Assembly (NCBI GenBank): GCA_034406555.1
Contig: DASCRM010000047.1
Location: 1-27,856, forward strand
Length of the DNA: 27,856 nucleotides
Direction of reading: 5' to 3'
Source: SHYR01 sp034406555
Lineage (GTDB): Bacteria; Chloroflexota; Dehalococcoidia; UBA2979
Below, piece by piece: positions 16,102-24,393 of this stretch (its first letter is position 1; every line of letters starts with the position of its first letter). The notes beneath the pieces were generated by a model. The model was not told the origin of the DNA. It was given only the letters and a program-made list of their open reading frames with translations, and ran no database searches. The position numbers and the translations under genes are program-made.

Positions 16102-16758
16102 CTAGGGCTGCTTCACCAACCGGATGTACGGGAGCGGTGACTCCCAGCCATCGGGGTACTTCGCTTCGGCGTCCTCGTTGGATACCGACGGGACGATGAT
16201 CACATCGTCGCCCTGCTCCCAATTGGCCGGTGTCGCCACCTGCTCCGTGGCCGTGAGCTGGCAGGAGTCGAGGATGCGCAGGATCTCGTGGAAGTTTCGG
16301 CCGGTCGTCATCGGATAGGTCAGCGAGACCTTGATCTTCTTGTCCGGCCCGATGATGAAGACCGAGCGCGCCGTCGCGTTGTCGGCCGCGGTGCGCTCCT
16401 CGGACGTGTCGCCCGCGTCGGCCGGCAGCATGTCGTAGAGCTTCACGACGTCCAGGCTCGGGTCACCGATCAGCGGGTAGTTGACCGCGTTGCCCTGTGA
16501 GGCCTCGATGTCCTTCGACCAGCTCTCGTGGTCGCTGACGCCATCGACGCTGATGCCGATGATCTTGCAGTCGCGCTTGTCGAAGTCGGGCTTCAGGCCC
16601 GCAACCGCGCCGAGTTCGGTCGTGCAGACCGGCGTGAAGTCCTTCGGGTGCGAGAAGAGCAGCGCCCAGCCGTCACCGATCCAGTCGTGAAAATTGATCG
16701 TGCCTTCAGTGGACTCCGCAGTGAAGTCCGGTGCCGTGTCGTTGATTCGTAGAGACAT
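16102..16758 (-). CDS. 1-Cys peroxiredoxin (Prx6 family)
   Basis: 218 aa, the usual Prx6 length. The peroxidatic site SHPKDFTPVCTTE places Cys45 with Thr42 and Pro43. The Prx6-type C-terminal extension QLTATEQVATPANWEQGDDVII is intact, and the dimer and active-site region around ATARSVFIIGPDKKIK is present. It reduces hydrogen peroxide and organic hydroperoxides in the cytoplasm using an external thiol. GGGGGA precedes the ATG. It lies downstream of the SDR gene on the same strand with a 186-nt gap that contains its own TATCCT box (16864-16869), so it is probably a separate unit. It may protect against peroxide leaked by the flavin enzymes encoded in the region. Confidence 0.95.
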   Translation of the reverse strand: MSLRINDTAPDFTAESTEGTINFHDWIGDGWALLFSHPKDFTPVCTTELGAVAGLKPDFDKRDCKIIGISVDGVSDHESWSKDIEASQGNAVNYPLIGDPSLDVVKLYDMLPADAGDTSEERTAADNATARSVFIIGPDKKIKVSLTYPMTTGRNFHEILRILDSCQLTATEQVATPANWEQGDDVIIVPSVSNEDAEAKYPDGWESPLPYIRLVKQP

Positions 16759-16863
16759 TCATTCCCCCAGCCAAGTACGCATCCTGTGCGGACGCTCGCG
16801 AAAATTCTCGCCGTCGCTGCCAGCCGATTCTGACGAGCAAGCCAGCACGTAGAGAACGCAAGA

Positions 16864-16869
16864 AGGATA
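16864..16869 (-). promoter_or_regulatory. -10-like box TATCCT for the peroxiredoxin
   Basis: TATCCT on the minus strand, about 105 nt before the ATG at 16758. The distance would give a leader of roughly 100 nt. No -35 is recognised. Confidence 0.3.
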
Positions 16870-16944
16870 CGCCGAGCGCAGCGTGATCGCCGTCACACTT
16901 CGCCCACGTCCGCCGATCGAGGCGCAGCTACGCTCCGCCCTCGC

Positions 16945-17766
16945 CTAGCGCGCCGCGAACCAGTCGAGGCTGCCGCCGATGCGCTCCATCCGCTGGTCGA
17001 TGCGCGAGCGCGAATCCTCGTGCGTGAAGATGAAGCCCTCGTTCGCGCGCACGCCGTCGAGGACGATGCGACCCACCTCGTCGGCGGCCATCCCGGAACC
17101 GGCGCGGCCGGGCTCCTCCATGTCGTGGCCCTCGCCCAGATGCTCAGGGCGTCCGCGCTCTGCGCCCCAGATCTGCGTCGATACGGGCCCCGGGCAGAGC
17201 ACGGAGACCCCGATGCCTTCGGCGGCCAGCTCTGCGCGTAGCAGCTCCGAGTAGACGACGACCGCCCCCTTCGACGCGCTGTAGACGCCCAGGTTCGCGT
17301 CCGCCCGCGGAGCCAGCCCGGACATCGAACCAGTGTTGACGATGTGCGATGGCGCCGCGTCGCGCAGGTGCGGCAGGAAGGCGCGCACTCCCTCAATCAT
17401 CCCGTGCAGATTGACGTTGAAGATCCATTGCCAGTCCTCGGCGCTCGACTCCGCCAGCGTCGCGCGTGTCATCACCCCGGCGTTATTCACCAGCAGATGC
17501 ACCTCGCCGAAGGTCTCGATCGTCGTCGCGGCGAGGCGTTCGAGTTCGCTTGCCTGCGAGACGTCGGTGCGGCAGACGGCGACACGGCCCTCGGTTGCTC
17601 GCAGCTCGGTCGCCACCGTCTCAAGCGCGGGCTCGTCGATGTCGGCCAGCACGACGCTCGAACCAGCCTCGACGAGCATGCGCGCGATGCCCGCACCGAT
17701 GCCGCTGGCCGCGCCGGTGATCACCGCGACGCGGTCGCGGAACGGGTCTGTTGCTTCGTTGGTCAT
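16945..17766 (-). CDS. SDR-family NAD(P)-dependent oxidoreductase
   Basis: 273 aa classical short-chain dehydrogenase/reductase. The cofactor motif TGAASGIG is at residues 17-24. Asp42 at the end of the second strand (VVLADIDEP) favours NAD(H) over NADP(H). The NNAG motif is at 94-97, and the catalytic residues are Asn118, a Ser in NTGSMSG (145-150), Tyr162 and Lys166 (YSASK). Substrate unknown; these enzymes oxidise alcohols or reduce ketones in the cytoplasm. The minus-strand start is preceded by a run of G (GGGGGGG) and by a TATCAT box 24 nt upstream, so it has its own promoter although it follows the SLC13 permease gene by only 61 nt. Confidence 0.92.
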   Translation of the reverse strand: MTNEATDPFRDRVAVITGAASGIGAGIARMLVEAGSSVVLADIDEPALETVATELRATEGRVAVCRTDVSQASELERLAATTIETFGEVHLLVNNAGVMTRATLAESSAEDWQWIFNVNLHGMIEGVRAFLPHLRDAAPSHIVNTGSMSGLAPRADANLGVYSASKGAVVVYSELLRAELAAEGIGVSVLCPGPVSTQIWGAERGRPEHLGEGHDMEEPGRAGSGMAADEVGRIVLDGVRANEGFIFTHEDSRSRIDQRMERIGGSLDWFAAR

Positions 17767-17789
17767 GGTGGCCCCCCCACTCGGCGGGG

Positions 17790-17795
17790 ATGATA
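17790..17795 (-). promoter_or_regulatory. -10-like box TATCAT for the SDR gene
   Basis: TATCAT on the minus strand, 24 nt before the ATG at 17766. The sequence context GCGTATCAT is the same as upstream of the PAL-like gene at 7271. Confidence 0.4.
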
Positions 17796-17827
17796 CGCGC
17801 CCGGTGCTAGTCGGTGACTGCCAGCGC

Positions 17828-19606
17828 CTAGAGCGGCCAGAAGATCAGGATCAGCGGCACCGAGACCGCGGCGACGATCCCCTCCAGCGGCAGTCCCATG
17901 CGCCAGTAGTCGCCGAAACGGTAGCCGCCCGGCCCCATCACGAGGATGTTCGACTGGTGGCCGATCGGGGTGAGGAAGGCCGCCGAGGCTCCGATCGCCA
18001 CGGCCATCAGGAACGGGTCCGCCGAGACTTCCAGCCCCTCCGCGACGCTGATCGCGATCGGTGCCATCAGGACCGCCGCCGCCGCGTTGTTCACCACGTC
18101 CGAGAGGAACATCGCCGCGACGAGCACGATAGCGAGGATCGCCCACGACGGCAGCCCGCTCCCGGAGCTGACCAGCACGTCGGCCATCTTCGCCGCGCCG
18201 CCCGTCTGTTCCAGCGCCTGCCCGACCGGGATCATTGCCCCGAGCAAGACGATCACCGGCCAATCGATCGCGTCGTACGCCTCGCGTACGGAGACCAGCC
18301 CGGCCAGTCCCATCACCAGTGCAGCGGCCGTGATCGCCACCTGAATCGGGATCAGCCGCAGCGCGGCAGCGAGGATCAGCGCGCTGGCAAAGATCAGCAC
18401 CGCCACTAGCACGCGAGGAGGCCTGCCGAAGCTGATCCCACGCTCCGCGAGCGGCAGACAGCCGAGGAACGCCAGCGTCCCTGCCATCGCTCCCGCCGGC
18501 CCCTGCAACAGCAGCACGTCGCCGGCCCGCAACGGGTTGTTGCCGAGCCGCGCCCGCTGTTGCGAGCCCTGCCGAGCGACGGCCAGCAGGTTGATGCCGT
18601 GCCGGCGGCGCAGGTTCAAGCCAAACGCCGTACGACCGACCACCCGAGCGCCGGGCATCACCACGGCCTCGGCCAGCTCGATCTCCTCGGAGCCCAGCAG
18701 CTCGGCCGGCAGCTCGACGCTACCCACGGCCTCCAGGCCCGCCGCATCGATCAGCGACTGCAGCGCGTCGGTGTCGAGCTCCACCGTCAGCACGTCGCCC
18801 GCCCGCAGCCGCTCGAAGCTCGATGGGGCAGGGCGGCGTTCTTCGTCGCGGAGCACGGAGACGATCACGATGTCCGCCTCGACTGCCGCACCGACGTCGC
18901 GCACCATCTTGCCGACCATCGGAGAGTCGGCCGGGACGCGTACCTCCGTCAGGTAGTTCTCGACCTCGAACAGCGCCTCGTCGGACGATCGCTCATCGCG
19001 ATGCGGGATCAGCCGCCAGCCGACCAGCGAGATGAACGCCACCCCTGCCACCATCACGCCAAGCCCGACCGGGGCGAAGTCGAACATGCGGAACGGGTCA
19101 CCGCCGCTCTGGGCACGGAAACTGGCGATCACGATGTTCGGCGGCGTCCCCACCAACGTCACCAGTCCGCCGAGCAGCGAGCCGAACGCGAGCGGCATCA
19201 GCAGCATCGATGGCCGGTTGCCGGCCGCGCGGGCGACCCGGATCGTGACCGGCATCAGCAGTGCCAGCGCGCCGATGTTGTTCATGAACCCCGAGAGCAC
19301 CGCCACCAGCCCGGTGCTGGAAGCGACCTGAGCCGTGGGGCGCCCCCCGGCGTGTGAGAGCCAGCGCGCCAGCATGTCGACCATGCCGGAGTTCTGCAGC
19401 CCCCGGCTCACCACCAGCACGGCGGCCACGGTGACAACCGCCGGATGGCCGAATCCGACGAACGCGGTCTCGCCCGGCACGATGTCCGTGAGCACCAGCG
19501 AGAGCAGCGCGATCAGCGCGACGACGTCATAGCGCCAGCGACCCCAGATGAAGAGGCCCAGCGTGGCAGCGAGGACGGCGACTACTACTGCCTGGTCTTG
19601 AGTCAC
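17828..19606 (-). CDS. SLC13-type permease with two TrkA-C (RCK-C) domains
   Basis: 592 aa from a GTG at 19606, chosen because GGGAG (19614-19618) lies 7 nt before it; the open frame reaches 19681, but that extension is Arg-rich and overlaps the promoter of the divergent gene. Order: N-terminal membrane half (with GFMNNIGALALLMPV and LVTLVGTPPNIV), two soluble TrkA-C domains in the middle (about residues 210-390, e.g. ADSPMVGKMVRDVGAAVEAD and LLAVARQGSQQ), then the C-terminal membrane half (FLSDVVNNAAAAVLMAP and FLTPIGHQSNILVMGPGGY). This is the layout of DASS/SLC13 ion-coupled anion transporters with a regulatory ligand-binding insert. Likely substrates are dicarboxylates, sulfate or similar anions; the exact one is not determined. 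Confidence 0.9.
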   Translation of the reverse strand: MTQDQAVVVAVLAATLGLFIWGRWRYDVVALIALLSLVLTDIVPGETAFVGFGHPAVVTVAAVLVVSRGLQNSGMVDMLARWLSHAGGRPTAQVASSTGLVAVLSGFMNNIGALALLMPVTIRVARAAGNRPSMLLMPLAFGSLLGGLVTLVGTPPNIVIASFRAQSGGDPFRMFDFAPVGLGVMVAGVAFISLVGWRLIPHRDERSSDEALFEVENYLTEVRVPADSPMVGKMVRDVGAAVEADIVIVSVLRDEERRPAPSSFERLRAGDVLTVELDTDALQSLIDAAGLEAVGSVELPAELLGSEEIELAEAVVMPGARVVGRTAFGLNLRRRHGINLLAVARQGSQQRARLGNNPLRAGDVLLLQGPAGAMAGTLAFLGCLPLAERGISFGRPPRVLVAVLIFASALILAAALRLIPIQVAITAAALVMGLAGLVSVREAYDAIDWPVIVLLGAMIPVGQALEQTGGAAKMADVLVSSGSGLPSWAILAIVLVAAMFLSDVVNNAAAAVLMAPIAISVAEGLEVSADPFLMAVAIGASAAFLTPIGHQSNILVMGPGGYRFGDYWRMGLPLEGIVAAVSVPLILIFWPL

Positions 19607-19613
19607 AGCTGCG

Positions 19614-19618
19614 CTCCC
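19614..19618 (-). promoter_or_regulatory. Shine-Dalgarno supporting the GTG start of the SLC13 permease
   Basis: GGGAG on the minus strand with a 7-nt spacer to the GTG at 19606; the upstream ATG at 19681 has no comparable site. Confidence 0.5.
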
Positions 19619-19681
19619 GCTCTCATGAGGGCGCAGCCTACCAGTGGCGGTGCGTAGGCGGCCTCGGGTCGCGATGCCCAC

Positions 19682-19687
19682 TATCCT
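19682..19687 (+). promoter_or_regulatory. -10-like box TATCCT for the CPT-like gene
   Basis: TATCCT, 31 nt before the ATG at 19718, with AGAGGGG between. No clear -35. Confidence 0.4.
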
Positions 19688-19717
19688 CGATGCTGAATCT
19701 CGCCAAGAGGGGACAAC

Positions 19718-20302
19718 ATGGACTCAGAGGCTGCACCCGGGCAGATCGTGATCCTGAACTGCGTTCCCCGCTCCGGGGAATCGAGCATCGCACTGGTGAT
19801 TCAGGAGACGTTCGATGGCGTCTGGATGAACCTCGGCGTCGATAGCTTCGTCAGGCACGTCACTCCGGAGCTCCACCGGCCCGGCATCGGGCTCCGCCCC
19901 GGAGGAGAGAACCCCGACATCGAGCCAACCGTCGTGGCGCTCTACGCCGCGATGCACGAGTCGATTGCTGCCCACAGCCGGATTGGCCTCAACGTCGTCG
20001 TCGATGTCGGCCATCACGACGGCTACTCACAGCCGCGTGGCATCCTCGTCGACTGCGCGCGGCGTTTGGCGGATCTCCCGGCGCTGTTCGTCGGCGTGCG
20101 CTGCCCGATCGAGGTGATCATGGCGCGTCGCAACGTCGGTCAGCCGGGGCGCGAAGGTGGATATGTCCGAGGCACGGACGACGACCCAGTACCCGCCCCC
20201 GTCCGGCGGTGGCAAGAGGCCGTCCACGACCCCGGCATCTACGACCTGGAAGTGGACACGGCCGTGCTCAGCCCGCAGCAGTGCGCGGAGATGATCTGGT
20301 AG
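19718..20302 (+). CDS. chloramphenicol phosphotransferase-like (CPT-like) P-loop protein, altered and apparently truncated
   Basis: 194 aa. The N-terminus matches CPT-like kinases: IVILN, a P-loop, then a W...GVDSF block containing the conserved Asp42. CPT proteins phosphorylate small hydroxylated molecules using ATP. Two oddities are visible. The P-loop reads CVPRSGESS, with Glu21 where the Walker A Lys should be and Cys15 where Gly is usual. The frame also stays open after the TAG at 20300-20302, reading RLDAGPPPATLQELAAR to a second TAG at 20354-20356. That tail looks like a natural family ending, so the first TAG is probably a premature stop (one C-to-T change from CAG). The start is supported by AGAGGGG. 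Both changes suggest it no longer works as a kinase; it may be a young pseudogene. Confidence 0.75.
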   Translation: MDSEAAPGQIVILNCVPRSGESSIALVIQETFDGVWMNLGVDSFVRHVTPELHRPGIGLRPGGENPDIEPTVVALYAAMHESIAAHSRIGLNVVVDVGHHDGYSQPRGILVDCARRLADLPALFVGVRCPIEVIMARRNVGQPGREGGYVRGTDDDPVPAPVRRWQEAVHDPGIYDLEVDTAVLSPQQCAEMIW

Positions 20303-20352
20303 CGGCTCGACGCTGGCCCGCCACCGGCGACCCTGCAGGAGCTGGCCGCCCG

Positions 20353-21555
20353 CTAGCCTCGCGGCAGGCCGAGCCCTCGTGTGGCGATCACGTTGCGCTG
20401 AATCTCCGAGGTGCCGCCGCCGATCGTCGCCGACACCGACGAGAGGTACATCGTCGGCCAGCGCCCACGCATCTGCGCGTAGTCGCCCTCGCGGTCGCGC
20501 ACGCCGCCGTACGCGCCCAGCAACTTCGTCGCCGTGCGCGCGATGCGCTGGCTGAACTCGGTCGAGAAGACCTTCGTCATGGAGGCCTCGTAGTTCGGGA
20601 TCTGTCCGCGTGCCTGCATCGAGATCACGCGCTGCGAGAGCGTCTTCGCGACGCTGGCCTCGATGTAGCGGTCGGCGAAGTCGGCCCGCGCCTGCTTGTT
20701 GCGGCTCATCGTGGATTTCCCGCTCTCCGCCTGCTCTTCCTCCACCAGGAAGTCGCGCAACGAGTTGAGCATCAGCTCCTGACCGACCGCGAGGCCGATC
20801 GAGGAGCGTTCGAAGTCGAGGTGCGTCGCGCCGACGTACCAGCCCCGGTTGATCTCCCCGACCACGTTCTTCACGGGCACGCGCACGTCCTCGAAGAAGA
20901 CCTCATTGAAGCCGCTGGCACCGTGCATCTGCTCCAGCGGGCGCACGGTGATGCCAGGGGTCTCCATGGAGAACAGCAGGTAGCTGATGCCGCGATGCTT
21001 GGGCGCTTCCGGGTCGGTGCGCACCAGCGCGAAAATCATGTTTGCCGTGTGCGCACCGGAGGTCCAGATCTTCTGCCCGTTGATCACAAAATCGTCACCA
21101 TCACGTCTCGCCCGCGTCTGGAGCGAGGCGAGATCGGAGCCGGATCCCGGCTCGGAGTAGCCCTGGCACCAGCGCGTCTCGCCCGTGACCATCGGCGGCA
21201 GGAACTGCTTCTGCTGCTCTTCCGTGCCATGGACCATGATCGTGGAGCCGACATCCGGGACGCCGAGGCGAGGCGAGCGTGTCTCCGCGAATGTCTCGCT
21301 GAGGATGAACTGCTCCATCGGTGAGAGGTCCGCGCCGCCGTACTGCTTCGGCCAGGCCGGGGCGATCCAGCCTCGTTCGACCAGCTTCTCGCGCCACTGA
21401 TCCATCGCCGTCGCGCGCTCGCCGGTCGGCAGCGCGTCCCGGTCGCGGTCGTCGTCCGCCTGAATGATCAGGATCGGCGGCAGATTTTCCTCGACGAACT
21501 CGGTTACCGCGGCGCGGAACGCTGCCTGCTCGGTTGTGTCAGCGAAGTCGACCAT
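20353..21555 (-). CDS. acyl-CoA dehydrogenase
   Basis: 400 aa from the ATG at 21555, chosen because GGGGGAG (21561-21567) lies 5 nt before it; the frame extends to 21630 without family-like sequence. FAD-linked acyl-CoA dehydrogenase, oxidising an acyl-CoA to a 2-enoyl-CoA and passing electrons to an electron transfer flavoprotein. The signature blocks are QGYSEPGSGSDLASLQTRA (131-149) and GQKIWTSGAH (160-169). The C-terminal helical domain has LLGAYGGVRD and IGGGTSEIQRNVIATRGLGLPRG. The length and the WPKQYGG block fit the medium/long-chain-like groups that are abundant in Actinobacteria and Chloroflexota. It lies downstream of the MFS gene on the same strand. A TACAAT box (21619-21624) suggests its own promoter. 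Chain-length specificity is not determined. Confidence 0.93.
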   Translation of the reverse strand: MVDFADTTEQAAFRAAVTEFVEENLPPILIIQADDDRDRDALPTGERATAMDQWREKLVERGWIAPAWPKQYGGADLSPMEQFILSETFAETRSPRLGVPDVGSTIMVHGTEEQQKQFLPPMVTGETRWCQGYSEPGSGSDLASLQTRARRDGDDFVINGQKIWTSGAHTANMIFALVRTDPEAPKHRGISYLLFSMETPGITVRPLEQMHGASGFNEVFFEDVRVPVKNVVGEINRGWYVGATHLDFERSSIGLAVGQELMLNSLRDFLVEEEQAESGKSTMSRNKQARADFADRYIEASVAKTLSQRVISMQARGQIPNYEASMTKVFSTEFSQRIARTATKLLGAYGGVRDREGDYAQMRGRWPTMYLSSVSATIGGGTSEIQRNVIATRGLGLPRG

Positions 21556-21618
21556 TGGAACTCCCCCATCGCGGTGCTCGTTCGGGCGATTTGCCATGCG
21601 AGCGCGGTGAACACGGGC

Positions 21619-21624
21619 ATTGTA
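21619..21624 (-). promoter_or_regulatory. -10-like box TACAAT for the acyl-CoA dehydrogenase
   Basis: TACAAT on the minus strand, 64 nt before the ATG at 21555, close to the TATAAT consensus. No clear -35. Confidence 0.35.
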
Positions 21625-21692
21625 GGGCACCGGTCTACTGCCACTCGTCCCGCGGTGAGTCGGCGAGGCTCGCGCCCCGGCAAATCGTCGAG

Positions 21693-23090
21693 CTAGCGGC
21701 CGCCGCGGATCCCGGCCGGTGGGAAGCGGTGCACCATCGTGGCTGCGAGCAGACCGGCTGCAGCCATCGCCAGCACCAGCAGCATCACGATCTGGAACGA
21801 ATCGAACTCCGGCACCGCGCCCGCCTCTCTGTTCAGCAGCCCGGCGAGCGCACCCGCGCCGACGATGCTGCCGAGGTAGCGAGACATCGAGTTCGTCCCC
21901 GCCGCCGCGCCCGCCTCCCTGACCGAAGCCGACTCGATCGCCGCCGCCGTCGCCGGGCCGGAACTACCGCCGACACCCAACCCCACGAGCGCCAGCGCGA
22001 CTGCGAGGAAGCTGAACGAGGCGTCGACATCCAGTCCGAAGACCAGCATCGCCGCGCCGCCCAGCGCGATTGCCGAGCCTCCGAAGATGGGCACCCGGCG
22101 ACCGAAGCGGTCGGCCAGCGCACCGCTGATCGGCGCGGTGACCGCCATCATCACGAACATCGCGCCCAGCAGCAGACCGGTGCGGCTGCTATCGCCTCCC
22201 TGCAACTCCTGGATGAAGAACGGCACGGAGAGCAGCGTCGTGTACATCACCAGGTTCATCACCGCCACGTTCATGGTTGCTGCGGAGAACGAGCGCAGAC
22301 GGAAGAGGTGCCATGCCACGCCCGGCCGCGCCGCCCACCGCTGCGTCGCGACGAAGGCGACGCCGAGGCCCAGCGTCGCGACCACCGCGATCACGGCCTC
22401 GCGCCCACCTCGCAGGCTGTTCAGCAGCACGGTGACGGCCACCAGCGTCGAGGAGAGCAGCGCCACGCCCGCGAAATCGATCGACGCACCACCCTCCGGC
22501 TGCTCGCTGTAGTCGAGCGTCTGGATCAGCACCAGCGCTAGCAACACGACCGGGATATTGACCAGAAAGATCGCCTGCCATGGTGCGACGGCGAGCATTC
22601 CGGCACCGAGCAGCGGCCCGCTGGTGGCCGCCGTGCTCATCACGCCTGAATGGAGGCCGTTGAAGCGGCCGAACTCGCTGACCGGCAAACTCGTCCGCAG
22701 CATTGCCATCCCGTTCGGCATGATCGCCGCGCCCGCTATCGCCTGCCCTGTGCGGAAGAGCACCAGCACCCAGAACGAGGGCGCGACCATGGAGGCGAGC
22801 GAGAATCCGAGGAACGCCACGAGCGCCCATCGGATCACCCTCTTGCGCCCGATCTGGTCACCCAACCGCCCGCCCAGCGGCTGTGCGACGGCCATCACGA
22901 TCAGGTACGAGGAGATCAGCCAGCCGAGCGAGGCGTGGTCGACATCGAGGTCCGCTCGGATCTCCGGCAGCGCGATCGCGATCATTGTGGAGTTGAGCGG
23001 GGCGAGCAGCGCACCGATCGATGTCGCCGTCAGCAGGACGTAGCGCCGCCCGCCTCGCACGAATGTCGCGTCGCTGGCGGAGTCCGTCAC
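21693..23090 (-). CDS. MFS transporter, DHA2-like drug/metabolite exporter
   Basis: 465 aa from a GTG at 23090, supported by GGGAG (23097-23101) with a 6-nt spacer. The frame runs to 23360, but the extra 90 residues are charged, non-membrane and overlap the divergent LtrA gene. The N-terminal domain starts LLTATSIGALLAPLNSTMIA and carries MFS motif A as GGRLGDQIGRKR. A motif-A copy (GALADRFGRR) opens the second half. The MPNGMAMLRTSLP and GPLLGAGM regions fit the multidrug DHA2 group, usually 14 transmembrane helices driven by proton antiport at the inner membrane. Substrate unknown. It is divergent from the LtrA gene and followed by the acyl-CoA dehydrogenase gene after 137 nt. Confidence 0.9.
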   Translation of the reverse strand: MTDSASDATFVRGGRRYVLLTATSIGALLAPLNSTMIAIALPEIRADLDVDHASLGWLISSYLIVMAVAQPLGGRLGDQIGRKRVIRWALVAFLGFSLASMVAPSFWVLVLFRTGQAIAGAAIMPNGMAMLRTSLPVSEFGRFNGLHSGVMSTAATSGPLLGAGMLAVAPWQAIFLVNIPVVLLALVLIQTLDYSEQPEGGASIDFAGVALLSSTLVAVTVLLNSLRGGREAVIAVVATLGLGVAFVATQRWAARPGVAWHLFRLRSFSAATMNVAVMNLVMYTTLLSVPFFIQELQGGDSSRTGLLLGAMFVMMAVTAPISGALADRFGRRVPIFGGSAIALGGAAMLVFGLDVDASFSFLAVALALVGLGVGGSSGPATAAAIESASVREAGAAAGTNSMSRYLGSIVGAGALAGLLNREAGAVPEFDSFQIVMLLVLAMAAAGLLAATMVHRFPPAGIRGGR

Positions 23091-23096
23091 TCGGCT

Positions 23097-23101
23097 CTCC
23101 C
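23097..23101 (-). promoter_or_regulatory. Shine-Dalgarno supporting the GTG start of the MFS transporter
   Basis: GGGAG on the minus strand, 6 nt before the GTG at 23090; this selects the form that begins just before the first membrane helix. Confidence 0.5.
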
Positions 23102-23195
23102 AACCGGCGCGAGGCTCATCGAGAGTGCGCTGCCGTCTCACTCCACGATGCCACACCAGCCGTCTGGGGTAGCATTCCATGCCCCAAGCGAGCGG

Positions 23196-23201
23196 TATGC
23201 T
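23196..23201 (+). promoter_or_regulatory. -10-like box TATGCT before the LtrA-family gene
   Basis: TATGCT ends 12 nt before the ATG at 23214 and abuts AGGGGA, the candidate ribosome binding site. Both cannot work as drawn: if this is the -10, the transcript would be nearly leaderless. Confidence 0.3.
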
Positions 23202-23213
23202 AGGGGACCGAGC

Positions 23214-24387
23214 ATGAGAGAGGCAGCGAAGCCGGCGCACCGGCGGTGGGGACCGCCGTTCACCGGGCCTGGGGAGCAGAGCGCGACGTTCGTCGAGCTG
23301 TTCTTCGACTTCGTCTTCGTCTTCGCACTGACCGAGGTGACGGCCCTGACCCTCCACCACCTCGACTGGGAAGGCGCGGCCCGCTCACTGCTGATCTTCT
23401 GGATGATCTGGTGGGCGTGGGGGCAGTGGACGTGGGCGCTCAACCCGGCCGATACGGAACATGGGTTGGTGAAGGTCATGACCCTCGTGACGACCGCGAT
23501 CGCGTTCATCATGGCCGCCTCGGTTGGCGAGGCATTCGGCGACGGCGGCGGGCTGTGGTTCGCGATCCCGTATGTCGGAGTGCGCGCCTCCGGGCTGGCG
23601 ATCGCGATGATCGTCGCCTCCGAGAATGACGAACGGCTCCAGGGCGTCATGCGCTTCGCACTCGCATCGATTCCCGGCCTGGTCATCGTGATCATCGGCG
23701 GGCTGGTCGACCCGGACGTGCGGGCGTGGATCTGGCTCGCGGTTGCGGTGACGGACATCGCCGCATCGATGATCGCGACCTCCGGCGGGGGCTGGACCCT
23801 GAATGCCGCCCACTTTGTGGAACGGCACGCACTCTTTGTGATCATCGCTCTCGACGAGTCACTGATCGTGGTTGGCGTGATCGTGACGAACGCCGAGCGG
23901 ACGACCGAGATCGTGAGTGTCGCGATCGGCGCGGTGACCGTGATCTGCCTGCTCTGGTGGAGCTACTTCGGCTGGCTCAATGGCGCGTTCGAAAGCCAAC
24001 TCGAGCGAGAGCCGCACGAGACCGAAGTCCAACTCGCACGCGATGCGGGCACCTTGCTGCACTTCCCGGTGATCGGCGGCATCATCGGCATCGCCGTGGG
24101 ATTCGAGGAGATGGTGCTGCACCCCGATCGGCCCCTCGAGACGGCGGGGATGGTGGCGCTCGCGGCCGGTCTCGTGCTGTTCATCGGAGGAGGCGCGGCA
24201 GTTTGGGCACGAGTCGGGAAGCAGCTACTGCTGCCTCGGCTGGGCCTGCTGGCCGCGCTGGCGCTCTTCTTCGCTGCCGACGCCCAAGCTGCCCGTCGTG
24301 CTCGCGATCGTCGCGGCGGCGGTCGCCGCGATCGCCATCGTCGAGCAGATACAGCATCCGGCGAGGCACCTGATCGAGGCGGACTGA
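23214..24387 (+). CDS. low temperature requirement protein A (LtrA) family membrane protein, frameshifted near its 3' end
   Basis: Start at the ATG 23214 with AGGGGA upstream. The N-terminal block ATFVELFFDFVFVFALTEV is the LtrA-family hallmark, followed by about ten hydrophobic segments (for example LLIFWMIWWAWGQWTWAL and LFVIIALDESLIVVGVIV). The biochemical role of the family is unknown. The uninterrupted frame runs on to 24536 as Arg-rich, non-membrane sequence overlapping the next gene. Moving to the +1 frame at about 24270-24274 gives a natural final helix, LPVVLAIVAAAVAAIAIVEQ, and stops at TGA 24385-24387, 6 nt before the convergent gene. The intended product is about 390 aa. One extra nucleotide in the CTTCTTCG repeat would explain it, as a real mutation or a sequence error. 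A functional product is uncertain. Confidence 0.8.
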
Positions 24388-24393
24388 AGCTCG

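Noticed and set aside
9901..20302. TAG recoding (for example as an amino acid), given in-frame TAGs in the kinase and CPT-like genes
   Set aside because: Several intact genes end normally at TAG (for example at 4714, 9475 and 16064), and the kinase also has frameshifts; nonsense mutation is simpler.
22650..23213. Upstream extension of the LtrA frame and matching extension of the MFS frame to 23360
   Set aside because: Both extensions are charged, non-conserved and overlap the divergent gene; ribosome binding sites support starts at 23214 and 23090.
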